A DNA stretch of 64,000 bases from the NCBI GenBank assembly GCA_000827265.1, contig KN834767.1:274141-338140 (forward strand), written 5' to 3'. The position numbers were made by a program, and so were the translations under genes. Below the pieces are notes generated by a model. That model did no database searches. It was not told where the DNA came from and saw nothing but the letters and a program-made list of their open reading frames with translations. Origin of the DNA: Collybiopsis luxurians FD-317 M1. Lineage: Eukaryota; Basidiomycota; Agaricomycetes; Agaricales; Omphalotaceae. This document shows positions 41,558 through 56,426 of this stretch, in pieces. How positions within the stretch are numbered: position 1 is the stretch's first letter; every line of letters starts with the position of its first letter.

Positions 41558-44500
41558 ATGAATGAGAGCGCCGTGGCGGGACAGTATGTCTTAAGCACCT
41601 TCATATGCATATTGTTAACTCACTTTTTTTACGCAGGATTTTTCCCAACGCTTCTCGATTCGAAATAACAGGCAGTACTTTCATTGCATCCCATAATGTG
41701 TCTATGCATCCATCTACTATCCCTACTATCTCCACACCAGGCTTCAACGGCATTGAACCTCAGACGACACCTCCTCAGCCTGACATCCCTCTTACTTTCT
41801 CTGCGGGCTCGGATGAAGAGCTTTCATCTAGGCCGGTTGAAAGCGAGGTCTACGCCCGATCAATGCTTCCTCAGAAAAAAGGGTACCCATTGTGGGAGCC
41901 GAAGCCAGACGAGCATCTCCCAGAAGAATACAGACGAGTAGGAGTACGCATTGGTGACGTCGGGTTTCTTAATGAGTCTGGAGGTTTCGACTATCTCTTC
42001 AATGTATGTCTTCCGGCGGAACATCCAGTGAATGCAGGAAGAGTTCCGCCTGATTTTGAGCAGCTTCTTGGAATGGACGATCCTCGCGACATAACCAGAC
42101 GAACATATCCACTAGGGTCTCACATCCCTAGTAACGCAGCCCATATTCGTAAAAATAGGCAAACCAATCTCCCTGGTCAATTGCGAATTCCGTATGTTGC
42201 GATTTACTTACATGCTATGTTTCTCTCAACCTTTTGCTTAACATATAATTTTCAGGAGAGTGCCACGCGAAGTCGGCGCTGGGTTAACCTTCACCTCTTC
42301 GGCTTCCAAAGGCGCCTTCCTAGTTCTTCCAGAAGGAGGATGTAGGACCGATCACCAGCGCTTGACTACTTTCCGCACCTATGCAGAGAAACATGCACCA
42401 TCTTGGTATGCTCACATCAATGGACCCCTGGCCCGTGAAATAAACACTAGGTCCATCTATTTCATCACTGGCGTCGACAAAGCGCGCGCATGGGGGGTAG
42501 CGTCTTTTACTGATGTTCACCCAAGCGACGTTCTACTAGAATTCGTTCCCGATGAGCCCAAGAGGGCAGGAGGGCTCCCAGAATACTGGTTTAGCACATC
42601 GAACGCTGCTTCGTCCCTGAGTGGCGCAGATGATGTGTTTGAAAATGAATCTGGATGCGTTTTCCTACGAGGCTTCAATGTTGCGATTAAAGTTCCACCA
42701 TTTATGAAAGGAGTTGAAACAAAGGTAGTGGCGATCTCTCAGCTGGATGCCGATGACCTCTTGCCAAAGCCAAGGTCAACTGGCTTTTCTATACCCTCCA
42801 CGTCAGAGTGGTGGTTAAAGCCATACCTTGTTCCTAGGATACATCCTTCGAGTTCACAGGAACATGCACTCAACAATGACAACAAGACGGAGCATATCTC
42901 TTCGATACAGCACCTGGTATGTTGCCTTGAGTTCATCGATGCGATTTCATTATGGTCTCATGGAATTTCGGCGATATAGGTATATCATCCTTCTGACGTG
43001 ATTAACCAATGGGTTTTGAGTCAGGTGAGTAACACTGTAAGTATGTAGGTCGATTGATATCCACAATTAATTCCTCCATCTCTACCTGCAGGGCAATGAA
43101 GTGGTTATAGCCATAACTCACGATAATGATTGGATATCTGTTATTGAAGATGTGAATCCCTCCCAGCAGTCGTTGTCAGAAGTTGAACCACTTATGTGCA
43201 ATCTGTATTCAGGGTGAAGAAATGCCTAATGACGATGAGCTGATTCGTCGAATCAGCAATAGGTTTGAAGTTGTAAAATCTGAACGTAAGCACCAAACTG
43301 AGTGTTGCTAGACCGTAACTTATCTTTGTTGCGAAACAGACCATGGTTTTTTACACGAACAACTGAATCCTCAAACAACTTCTTCTCTGTCCCCTGATAG
43401 AGCTGCCTTGGCAATCTCGACGGCTGTTTCCAAGGAGATAACAACATTTCACTCACCCGATATCCTTGTCAGTGCTTCTAAAAACTCGGACGCAAGCGGT
43501 GAATCGGGAAATGGAGCGTCCCTGTTTGGGCTGGTTGAAAGTGAAATATACGCACAATTATTACTTCCTCGCAAACGAGGATACCCATTGTGGGATCCGA
43601 AGCCGGACGAATACCTGCCTGAAGAATATAGACGAGAAGGAGTGCGCATCGGTGACGTCGGGTTCCTCAACGAGTCTGGAGGTTTCGACTATCTCTTCAA
43701 CGCATGTCTTCCAGCAGAACATCCAGTGAATGCAGGAAGAGTTCCATATGATTTTGAACAGCTTCTTGGCGTTGACAGTCTCGGCGACATAGCTGGATCG
43801 ACGCGAGCGTATTCTCCCGGGTCTCACATTTCTAGTAACCCGGCTGCTATTCATAAGACCAGAAAACCCTGTCTCCCGGATCAACCTCGAATTCCGTATG
43901 TTGCAATTTACGCGCTATGTTTGTCTCGAGCTTTTCATGAACGTAATGTCCTTTAGGAGAGCGCCAGACCAAATTGGTGATGGATTAACCTTCACCTCGT
44001 CGGCTTCCAGAGGCGCATTTCTAGTACTTCCAGAAGGAAGTTGTAGAGCTGATCACTTGCAGCTGAAAAATTCCAGAACTATGCAGCAAAGCATGCACGA
44101 TCTTGGTACGCTCATGTCAATGGACCTTTGGCTCGCGAACTACATAACGAGTCCATCTACTTTGTCACTGGCTTCGACAAGGCACGCGCATGGGGAGTAG
44201 CGTCTTTTGTCAATGCTAACCCAGGTGATGTTTTGCTAGAATTTGTGGCCGAGGAGCCCAGGAGGACAGGAGGGCTCCCAGAATACTGGTTTAGCACATC
44301 GAACGCTGCTTCATCCCTGAGTGGCGCAGATGATGTGTTTGAAAATGAATCTGGATGTGTTTTTCTACGAGGCTTCAAAGTCGCGATCAAAATTTCGCCG
44401 TTAATAACGGCAGCAGGATCGACAGTGAAAAACTTTTCGCAACCGGAAGCTGATGACTTCTCGTCGAAGATCAGGACAGCCGACTTTTCTACACCGCTTA

Positions 44501-45605
44501 CATCGAAGTGGTCGTTAATGTCATACCTTGATCCTAGGATACGTCCTCCGAGTTCACAAGAACATGTCCTCTCACTGGACAATAGTGACAACGAGATAGA
44601 GCATACTTCTTCAATACAGCGTTTGGTATGTTGCCCTTATGTTTGTTGTAGCCTTGGGTAAAACTTTGGCAAAATAGGCATACCATCCTTCTGACGTGAT
44701 CAACCAATGGATTTTGAGCCAGGTGTGTATGACGCTATTCGGCTGATATCCGCATTCGATCGCTTCATTTCTGTCTGCAGGACAATGAAGTGGATGTAGC
44801 TATTACTCACGACAATGATTGGATATCTGTTATCGAAGATGTGATTATTCCCCAGCTTCAGGAAGTAAAACCACTAATGCGCGATTTCTCCTTAGGGTGA
44901 AGAAATGCCTAATGACGATGAGCTGATTCGACGGATCAGCAATAGGTTTGAGGTTGTTAAATCTGAACGTAAGCACCAAGCTGAGAGCTCCTCAATGGTG
45001 ACTTACCTTTATTAAATAGACTGCGCATTTATTGAGCTATCAAAAAATTCCCGAGCAGTTTATACTGCTTTGTCTCTCGCTACTTTTCGTCCTGTTCTTC
45101 ATTCTGCGTCCCTTTCATGCTATGACGGTGAAATCGCGTTGCCGGCTATCTCTTTCTTAGATAAGGTCGCCCTCACCCCTTCAACATATAATCAAGAGGA
45201 AGCACACGATCCAAAAAGGGCTCGCAATAACGAGGTCGTGCGCACGCTTCCTATTTCCAGTAGCAGGAAAGAGCAGGCTTTAAGCAGTCCAAATATCGAT
45301 ATATCTGATTGGAAGCTACTCAACAATCTATCCTTCGATATCCGGAGATTTCAGCAGAACGGATTCCCTACCTTTGTTCACCATTCAGAAACAATGGTTT
45401 GTCTTGGGTCTATGACTTACCCCCGGGCCAGGAACAGTCTAAATCGAATATGTTGAAATGGCATCTTTTCTTCTTTTTCTCTTTCCAGGGACATGCGTTA
45501 AGGCGAACTCGAAGGGTAGGACAGGTTAGGATATTAAATTATACTGGGGAGGTCCAATTCCTGAACAACCAGTTTACCTTAACTGCTATACATAATTTAG
45601 GTTAG
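41558..45605 (+). CDS. Internally duplicated agaricomycete protein of unknown function
   Basis: Thirteen exons: 41558-41583, 41637-42191, 42256-42916, 42980-43024, 43092-43151, 43213-43285, 43340-43895, 43957-44625, 44678-44722, 44781-44840, 44896-44968, 45020-45396, 45489-45605. Exons 2-6 and 7-11 encode two copies of one domain with matching introns: PLWEPKPDE, IGDVGFLNESGGFDYLFN, LTFTSSASKGAFLVLPEG, YFITGVDKARAWGVASF, SGCVFLRGF, YHPSDVINQWVLSQ, HDNDWISVIED. The N-terminus (FPNASRFEITGSTF) recalls a motif at the start of many mushroom NLR-like proteins. Exon 6 splices in phase into exon 7, and no separate start is visible for copy 2. Exon 8 is one base short in an A-run near 44066, shifting frame before copy 2's second half. 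Function is unknown; two separate genes remain possible. Confidence 0.62.
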
Positions 45606-45951
45606 CTGTGTATCCTCGTTCAAATTTCAATACTTCTCGCTGACTACGTATCACTTATTTAATTTCCACCTTGTCTCGCACCCCGCTTATTTTCGAAGAA
45701 ATACTGGCATTATCGAGGTAACATGCGGGCGAAATTTGGAGTGAGAATCCGAAGAGTTTAGGGTATTGGTCTTTCTATTAGATTAGCGTATTTCTGGAAA
45801 GGTTAGAACAGCAAAGAAGGAGAGGATCGCAGTGAAATCTCGAAAAATCGCGCACATATACATACGATTGCATGCTACCTCCAAATGCAAGTGAGTGTCA
45901 GTGTAAATAAGTACCATAAATAGAAAAGAATTATTTCCCGAAATAATTTAT
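45606..45951. other. Convergent 3' flanks
   Basis: Short AT-rich intergenic stretch between the two-domain gene and the MAPKK gene. Nothing else is visible. Confidence 0.5.
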
Positions 45952-47885
45952 TCAAATCGATCTCGCCCATGTCCTTAAATCCACTTCATCTTCTCTTCCC
46001 TCACTATCATTCATCCATGCCAACTCAAGCAGATCCTTTGGACTCAGCCTCTCTCCAGGATCCTTTTTCAAGCATTGTTCGACGAAATGAGCGGCGTCAG
46101 ACTCTATAGTGAGTTCAAGATTAGACAGGTGGAGTCAGACCTGCAAAATGAAAGGTAGAAAGATAATCCTTACTAAATTGCAGAGAATGCGGAACGCTAG
46201 ATGATATGAGCGTCGGCGGTGGCTCACGCACGATGTGATGCATGAGTTCCAGTATGGAGAGGGTGTTTACGCCGCCGTGTACTGATACACCACGGGATTT
46301 TCGTTTTGTTCTTCGTGCTCGGGTGGTAGGTGAGATGGTGGCGGAAAGGAGGGTTGCTAAAGGTAAGAGAAACATCATTGAGCACAGAACGATTGGAGCC
46401 AATCTGAGCGGCGAAGGTCGAGAGCGCTCACCAGATTCTAGAGGGCTCGCGCCATCGACATCACCGTCTGCGTCGGCAAAGGGGAAACATCCGTGCGCCA
46501 GCTCAATCAAGGTAATCCCGAGACTCCAGACGTCAGACTTTATGGAGTAATCGGAGCCTTGGATACGTTCGGGACTCATGTATACACTTGTGCCCACAAA
46601 TGTTTTGGCGACACTGTTTTCTAGTTCTCCGCTAACCCCGAAGTCGCATAGCTTAACTTCCCCTGATCAAGATGAAGATTCATTACCGGATTGATAGGGA
46701 GTTGTAGGGACGAGAACTCACCCTCGGAATTCAACAGCAGATTACTAGGTTTGATATCACGATGTAACACGCCCATCTCCTCGTAAAGATACACTAGCCC
46801 TCCAAGTACGCGTTTCGCCGCCTGTCTGACGATTCCGATGGGGATAGGACCTGACGTTTCCCCAGGACTCCCGGTTTGCGTCGACTTCATCCCCGATCTC
46901 GAGGCCATGCTCTTATAGATTGAATCAAATGATCCTTTGTCCATGAACTCCATGCAGATGCATATGTTTGGTTCTGAGAGAAAGGCACCATAAGAAGAGA
47001 CGATATATGGCGAAGAACATTTGTGCATGATATGTAACTCTCGGAGGATTTGCTTTCGAACACTAGGTTTGGCGTCGATCAGTACTATCTGAAGAGAAAA
47101 ACATCAAGGAATGATAGCGTGAGGAGGAGAAGGACGCTTGCCTTCTTGGCCATGATAATGCCACTCGGTATGTGCTCAACTTTCATGACACTGCCGCCGT
47201 TTCCCATTCCAAGCTCTGCGAGATTTTTCAAATCGCTCTCTTGCAATGGTGCGGTGATCAAGGTACGATCGCGCTCTGCTTTGCTACAATATCTGTATCC
47301 ATCCGATCCTCCAATCGAAGTCGCAGCTGTCGAAGTGGATGTAGTTGAAATACTGCTATCTCCCGAGGCAAGCCCACTGCTACCCAATGTCGAACTCGAT
47401 GTGGACGAAGATGTACCTGGTTTCAATTGCATTTGTTCCAGTGCCGTTGTGAGGGCAGCGTGAAGATTGAGTCTTTGTGTCGTTGAGCTTTCCGGGGTCA
47501 TCAGCAGAGACGCGGAGACGGGAGGTAGACCAGAGCCGAGACCTACAGCTCCGCGACCGAAAGGGCCAAGACCGGTGTTATGTGGTTGGGCATTGTGAAC
47601 ATCGATGGACAGACCCAAGGAAAGACTGCGTTTTGGAGGCTGTCCTGGAGCATTCCGTGTTGCGATTGGGGGTAAAGGTAAGGCGCCGGTAGGAGGAGGC
47701 CCAATAGGCGCTGGGGGGTTGGGAAGTTCGAGCTTGAAGTTTCTTTTCTTGCTGAATGAGCTTGGGGGAGGAGGAGGTGATGTCTTATTTGTGGGTGGAG
47801 TGGGTAACGGCGGTCGAGGAGGTGTGTCGGGGACAGAAGGAGGTGAAGAAGGAAGGGAGGGAGGAGTCGGAAGGGCGCGGGGCAT
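45952..47885 (-). CDS. Ste7/Fuz7-type MAP kinase kinase
   Basis: Exons 47885-47142, 47088-46722, 46662-46432, 46356-46174 and 46103-45952 give 558 aa. The first ATG in frame is 47885. The N-terminal 220 residues are Pro/Ser-rich and disordered, with a basic [10 protein letters not shown] stretch that could dock a MAPK. The kinase domain has [41 protein letters not shown], the activation loop [11 protein letters not shown] (S-x-x-x-T phosphosites) and YMSPERIQG. Residues [19 protein letters not shown] place it in the Ste7/Fuz7 (pheromone, filamentation) class and not Mkk1 or Pbs2. Intron 1 (47141-47089) starts with GC, not GT. An Arg/Lys-rich insert (RRTKRKSRG) lies between the APE helix and the C-lobe end. 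Confidence 0.92.
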
Positions 47886-48564
47886 GGTTATCAGCACTTG
47901 ATATAGTATCCTGAGGCAATGTTTAAGATCGGAGCTAGAACTCAAAAGACTCGCATACCCGTTCCACACTGAATTCTCCTGGCCGCACTCACTCGCGGGA
48001 CATCCAGCAAATCGTTGGGAGTAAAAACAAGGGTGAGTTAATATTTATATCCGGGATTTTGCTAGGCAGATCGCGGATGGTCGCGGAATCTGAAACACGT
48101 TACGACTATGGGCAGGGCGGGGTGCAGGGAAAAGCACCCAGTCCCACACTGCCATCTACGGCCATTTGTTGGTGGTCGCTGATGTCGTCGAAGTCGGCAG
48201 TGCTTTTTGCTGAGGGTATTTAGCCAATTCGTTAGCCTATTGTACGTCGACATAGGTATGGAGTAAATATTCCAAATAGTTCATCAACATCGATAATGTT
48301 CCAATCTCTGATATTAGCGGGCTACGTTCACGAATCCTTGTGGTATTATGCATGGCATATAATCACCCGCAGCACGTACCTATGTACAGACAATCACGAC
48401 TGACTCTATGGTGCCGCAGAAGGACCTGCCGAGCGCACTGCCTTAGAATGGAAATATTCCCGGCTGATTCCGGCGGCTCCGAAATAGCAGTTGTTCAGAG
48501 TCAATTGTTTTCATTTTACACTCTACAGTCGACGTGCTCACCGTCTCGAACTTCAACCATCACC
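47886..48564. other. Divergent promoter region, MAPKK and Rae1 copy B
   Basis: About 680 bp of mixed composition. No further open frame is supported and no clear regulatory motif was recognised. Confidence 0.4.
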
Positions 48565-50002
48565 ATGTCGTTCTTTGGTGCGGCGGCCCCGACCAATACG
48601 TCGGCTACGGCGGACAAGGACATCGAAATGGCTGACCCGCCACCCGATTCAATATCGTCAATGGCTTTTTCTGGCCAGGCAGATTATCTTGCGGTAGGAA
48701 GCTGGGATAATAGCGTGAGTTAGTTATTGCTAGTCTATGCTCCCCTCTGATAGTCAATCTGTCGCAGGTTCGCATATACGAAGTCATGAATGGAGGACAG
48801 ACTGCAGGGAAAGCAATGTATCAACACCAAGGGCCTGTTTTGTCTGTTTGTTGGAACAAGGCGCGTTGGCTACCAATCATTGAGTTCTTTTTCTTTCTAA
48901 ATTATTCGATATATCTCTCAGGAAGGAAATAAAATACTTTCTGGTGGCGCCGACAATGCAGGACGAATGTTCGATGTCCAGACGGGTGCCGCGACTCAAG
49001 TAGCTCAGCATGACGCGCCTATCAAAAGTGTAAAATGGGTAGATGCTCAGTCTGGGATTCTTGCCACTGGAAGCTGGGATAAAACCGTCAAGGTGTGTGG
49101 ATTCGACGCGTTTTCTTTTTATTGTATCTCACCCGACATATACAGTACTGGGATCTGCGGACACCTCAACCAGTCGCCTCCGTCAATCTTCCCGAACGAT
49201 GCTACTCTATGGATGTTCAGTACCCTCTAATGGTCGTCGGTACCGCAGAACGTCACATCCAAATCTTCAATTTAAGCAATCCCACCACCCCGTACAAAAC
49301 AATGCAGTCTCCTCTGAAATGGCAAACACGTGTTGCATCCTGCTTCACCGCGTCTCCCACCAGTGGATTCGCAGTTGGTAGTATCGAAGGAAGAGTCGCT
49401 ATTCAGTGAGTTTTAGGGCTACAGCACTTTTCCACTATCCCTCACCGTCATTTGTCAGATACGTTGAAGAAAAAGACGGCAGGTCAGCCCGAGCCTTTCC
49501 TTGCTATCTACCACTGTTCTCATATCTCTTCATAGTAATAACTTTTCGTTCAAATGCCATCGACGAGACGCTTCTCCTACCGCCAAAGATCAATCTATGG
49601 TTTATGCAGTCAATGATATCTCCTTCCACCCCGTACACGGTACCTTTTCAACTTGTGGTCCGCATTTCTTTTGCCTCTAGCTTGACAACTCTCACGCAAT
49701 CGCTACAGGATCTGACGGTACTATACACTTCTGGGACAAGGATGCTCGCACTCGGCTCAAGAGTAAGTTTTCCCACGCATGTGTTTATTCTCCTGCTCTA
49801 AAAACGCATGTTTTCCTTAGCTTTCGATGCTGCTCCTGGACCTATCAGTTGCAGCGCCTTTAACCGGACTGGATCGATCTTTGCCTACGCCGTATCTTAC
49901 GATTGGTCGAAAGGACATTCTGGTATGACGCCTGGACACCCCAACAAACTTATGCTTCATGCTTGTAAAGAGGAAGAAGTCAAGAAACGCCCAAGAAAGT
50001 AG
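48565..50002 (+). CDS. RAE1: Rae1/Gle2-type WD40 mRNA export factor, copy B
   Basis: Eight exons (48565-48714, 48768-48860, 48922-49092, 49146-49405, 49459-49482, 49536-49657, 49709-49762, 49821-50002) give 351 aa, close to the usual Rae1 length. Blades include LAVGSWDNSVRIYEV, ILATGSWDKTVKYWDLR, VVGTAERHIQIFNL, NDISFHPVHGTFSTCG and GSDGTIHFWDKDARTRLK. The C-terminus YDWSKGHSGMTPGHPNKLML is canonical. Exon phases and several exon lengths (24, 122 and 54 nt) are identical to copy A at 32644-34160. Intron 2 again needs a GC donor (GCGCGT at 48861). Its conserved N-terminus and short introns suggest this is the ancestral nuclear-pore mRNA export factor. Confidence 0.94.
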
Positions 50003-50300
50003 TAATCGGGTTTTCGAGCTCTGTGTTATGTCTATCTTTGTGTTGTTCTTCGTATCTCAAATTTTGTAACTGAACTTTTTGCTCAATACTAGTCCCGCTC
50101 GAAATGTCCGATTCGGTTCCAAGACATGTCATGGTTCGTATTTTAAATCGTAAAAATACACCGACGAAAGCACAAAATATCAGTCAACAATGTACAGTAA
50201 TTTACGAGGGATCTGGAGAACGAGCACATGAGTACGAGGATCTCAGAACGATCGATGACGCACGTTACCTTTTGGGAATACGCATTAAAGGAAAACAAGA

Positions 50301-51030
50301 TTACTTTCTGGCCTGCCAAGCATCCTTCACACCCAATTTAGAAAACTTTTCGACGACCTGGCCGTCGATGGGTGGAGGATTCCGATCACCCAGAGAACCT
50401 TGGCCGGGGCGCGTGCCCTGCTCGTCAACCAATCCAGTTCCGCCATAACTCCCACCCCGCTGGCCCATAGCCCCAGGTGCGACAGAATGCCGAACCGCAG
50501 CGCTCTCCCCAACGCCGCTTTCGTTGTGTGGAACTGCACGGGTAAGGACAGGGTGTGCCGGACTGCTGCTCGTTGAGCTCATTTGGCCCTGCTGGCTGGG
50601 TGCTTCTGTCGGTGTGAAATTTACATATGGAAGACTCGTCTGTATTGTGTTCGACGCAGCGACAGATCAGCGAGTGAGAGGAAACGGGTGTTATTTGTGT
50701 GCATGTCAGTCAATCAGTCAGCTGTCTTACAACCCCCAAATTCACACCGATGGGTATTACACTTACGGGAAAAGCTCCTGCTGGCACTCGGTAAGGCGCA
50801 TTGGAAGGATCAGGCTCAGAGACGACGTAGGTCGTTTGGCCTTGGATAGGTTCTGGATTATAGTCGACTTGTTTCTCGTATACGCTGTCAGCTATAGAGG
50901 GTGTTTTGGGCTGGGTACTTCCGAGGACGGCGAACGGGGAGTGGAAGGAACGGGTACGCGTCGATGTGGATGTTGAACGTTTGAGTGAATTTGACCAGAC
51001 GCGACACGATGAACGAAGCAGGTTGGACAT
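50301..51030 (-). CDS. Small mitochondrial-targeted protein of unknown function
   Basis: Exons 51030-50767 and 50639-50301 (intron 127 nt, phase 0) give 200 aa. The N-terminus is rich in Ser, Thr, Arg and Leu without acidic residues (MSNLLRSSCRVWSNSLKRS), then RSFHSPF, which looks like a mitochondrial presequence. The rest is low complexity (Ser/Thr/Gly/Pro) with a conserved-looking end, KLGVKDAWQARK. I do not recognise a domain. It is convergent with Rae1 copy B, about 300 bp away. Confidence 0.65.
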
Positions 51031-52021
51031 GGTAGTGCAGTAGTAGTTGGGGGAATCGAGTGACGGGTTTACAGGATTATAAAAGGAACAGCAGCCCCTG
51101 GGAAACTTGGGGTATAGATGAATTCATTCATTAGCTCACTTCACAAAGTCAAGTGAGATCTAAAATTACCCTTTTTAGGAAGCTGATCCTCGGCTTACAA
51201 TGTTTCTTAAAACGGTTGACTGGTACGGCGTAAAATTTGATGAAAGGTCAACTGCCGGCCTTCGATTGAAGATCATATAAACAGTGAAGCTTGCCTAGAG
51301 GTATCTAGACTGAGGCAAACCGAGGTACGTAATTGCATTACGGAACGGGAGGGTAAGGCATAGCAACCCCAAGGGATCACCAAGAACAGGGTGGTCAAAA
51401 AAGGGTAATACACATACAGCTGAAATCGTACGACGAAAACATGAAATGATCTGGTTCGATTTGCATGCGCAGGATAGCGTACGATTTATGGTTATTTTCG
51501 CCAGACGCAGAGGCACGCAGAGGCCCTCGGCAACGTCCGGCGGGATAGCCTAGCTTCCATGAATCGGGCCCGTGTCTTGAACCTCGTTCTAGGTCAGTTT
51601 TCGAGAAGAGGCTTGCTGTTGGTAGGAAGATCATGATGGGCAGGTAGTACAGCTTGTATATTATTGCGGAGGTATTTTGCTGCGGTGATTGAAACGTGTG
51701 GCAGATATTCAGTAAAATCATCCAGAGAGATCATTTATAAACCTCTCTGCGTTCGTGACGAGGAATAGATTCTTGGAAAATAATTGATCAGAATACAAAT
51801 CATCTACATAGAAAAGCCTCCTCGAATGTACTAGTATAATAGCATCGATTACTCTACAGTGCTTTAGAATCCACTCCAAATCAAGACAATACGAATAGGT
51901 ACCTACGAGTACATTAATAATTAACACAAAACTATGTATCTAGCTTTTTCCTCTAAATCAAACACAAGAACCAGAAATGTAGATATTTATCGTCACCATC
52001 CGCAGACACTGTTCACGCTTC
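51031..52021. other. Intergenic, no gene seen
   Basis: Promoter of the small mitochondrial protein and 3' flank of the PFK-2/FBPase-2 gene. AT-rich around 51700-51960. Short frames are unsupported. Confidence 0.45.
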
Positions 52022-54535
<2,514 letters not shown>

Positions 54536-55004
54536 TTGAGTAAAATAAGGCCGGGGGTTTTTTTTTTTTACCAGGGGATGAGAACAAAAGATCAAATGGA
54601 TCAACGTATAAGGTTTTTTTGGCGCCCACTTACCACTGATGTGCACTTTTAGCGCTCAAATAACTTCTTTCAGGTCCATACCGTCCATCCAAACTCTACA
54701 GTTAATCTCCCTTCAAGAATTGGCTTTTGGTGTTCTCGAAAGCTTAGACTCAGCTTTAACCCTCGTTCACACTTTCCCACTGCTTTGTTGCCAAGACAAT
54801 AATTCTCAAGAACTCAAGAAAAAAATTGAGGGACAGTTTTCTCACCGACTTCTTGCGACATCGACATCGTGTAAACTTGACCAACAAGAATATGAAACAT
54901 ATTTTAGGTACAGTTTATTAGTTGATTAACTTTCTTATACAAATGCTAAACATGAATGCGAAAAGGTCCATGAAAATCGTGAGTCGAACGTCAAACGGTT
55001 CCTT

Positions 55005-56156
55005 TCAAACTGCCTGCCTCATACGGTATCGCCTGCTATTGTTAATCCGGTCCGCACTCAACTCTCCCTTATGCACACCCTTGCTCTGCCTCAAATCGTA
55101 ATAGAACGTAAGGAGGAAGAAAGTATACCCAAAGGCAATCGTCCACTCTAAAACAGCTGCGCAAAGAGTCAACACACCGTTTTAGCTCAACGGAAATGCA
55201 CTAGACGTACCTCCAACATTAACGTTCGTAAACTCGGTAATAGCAAATGCAACGGCGAGGATAATCAAGATACCAGCGACGATAGCTTTCATCCAGTAGC
55301 TCCTCTTCAAAAGACGATGGTATTGGAAGTCTTTGCTGATCCACCGGAACTACACACGATCTTAAGTAAAGTGCACCACCCCGAACAAGTAACGCAAGCG
55401 TACCTCGACGATGGAGAATATCGCACTCAGTGCAACTCCCACGATGAACACCAACAGAAAGACATCGTGGAGGGTGGGATGCCGCTTCGTATCGAAGATG
55501 GACAAAAGGATAAGACCAGCTCCACCGATGGCTGAACCCAGGATGGCTAGCGAGCTGAATACGCGTTCTCTGGTACGCATGTTGGGCATGAGCCTTGAGG
55601 AGACAAGTATGAATATTAGCTTGCAAAACGCCAAAGATAGAGAAGCGCATACCGGCCAGAATGCCGCAAATATCTCTCAAAGACGAGACAAAGCACAAAG
55701 GCTACGCCAGTTATCGAACAAATCGTGATGAATAGAGGTTTGAGAATGTCGGCTGCTACATCTGAGACTTTGAGAGACATGAATTGATGAGTTCAAAGAG
55801 CGTAAACCCGGTGACGCGTACTGAAAGCAATGTGTTGATCTGGATCCATCGACACTATTTACCAAAGTATCAGATTCTGTACGAATGCAAAAAGTTGCTT
55901 AACAAATTTTACCATAATGGGGTCGTCCGGATGCCAGCCATGTAATTAGCAAAGCCCAAAGCGTAGCTGTATAGAGGAGAGTCAGATAAAGTATAGACTT
56001 GAGACAAAAAAGACGTACCAAACCAAAGAAAAGCGCCCGCTAAGTAGACGTTTCAGGTTAGTACGAGTACGACTTGCCTAGCAAACAAATTGTCAACGAA
56101 CCTATTGGAATCCATACATAAGCCCAGTGGTGTCGTTGGTGAGAAAAGATAGCCAT
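55005..56156 (-). CDS. Frag1/DRAM/Sfk1 family membrane protein
   Basis: Exons 56156-56102, 56039-56019, 55966-55913, 55854-55822, 55767-55653, 55593-55404, 55349-55211 and 55156-55005 give 252 aa; an in-frame ATG at 56264 would add 36. The pattern fits the family: an N-terminal helix (WAYVWIPIAGAFLWFATLW), the lumenal loop FISDVAADILKPLFI, then four more hydrophobic helices and the EFTNVNVG-AVLEW segment before the last helix. Yeast Sfk1 supports PI4K Stt4 at the plasma membrane and DRAM acts in autophagy; which role applies here is not decided by sequence. An alternative frame in exon 3 looks membrane-like but breaks phase. Confidence 0.85.
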
Positions 56157-56426
56157 CGTATAGTCGTGTACGGGTCGTGAGTTGAGGGGAACTGAAAGTG
56201 AAGTCAATGGGGGAGTCGACTCCAACTTTTTAAGACGACACGCGCAGCGGCTCGATGGTGACATAACCTGAGATACGGTGACATCACAGATTCACAATCT
56301 GTGCCTGGGCTCCATTTGGTAGCAAATTTGCCAAAAATAGAATTCCGACGGCAGAATGCTCACCACGCAACACCACAATTTTACCAAGCATTCGTATAGC
56401 AATTCATACCCTACAAGCTGAATTTT
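56157..56426. other. Spacer upstream of Sfk1-like gene
   Basis: Contains the possible longer N-terminus of the Sfk1-like protein up to 56264; otherwise nothing is recognised. Confidence 0.4.

Noticed and set aside
50104..50448. 115-codon plus-strand frame after Rae1 copy B
   Set aside because: Its 3' half is antisense to the last exon of the small mitochondrial protein gene and it has no motif; treated as a shadow.
55913..55966. Alternative Sfk1 exon 3 frame
   Set aside because: It looks membrane-like but phase from exon 2 selects the frame with LITWLASGRPHY, which also fits the family.
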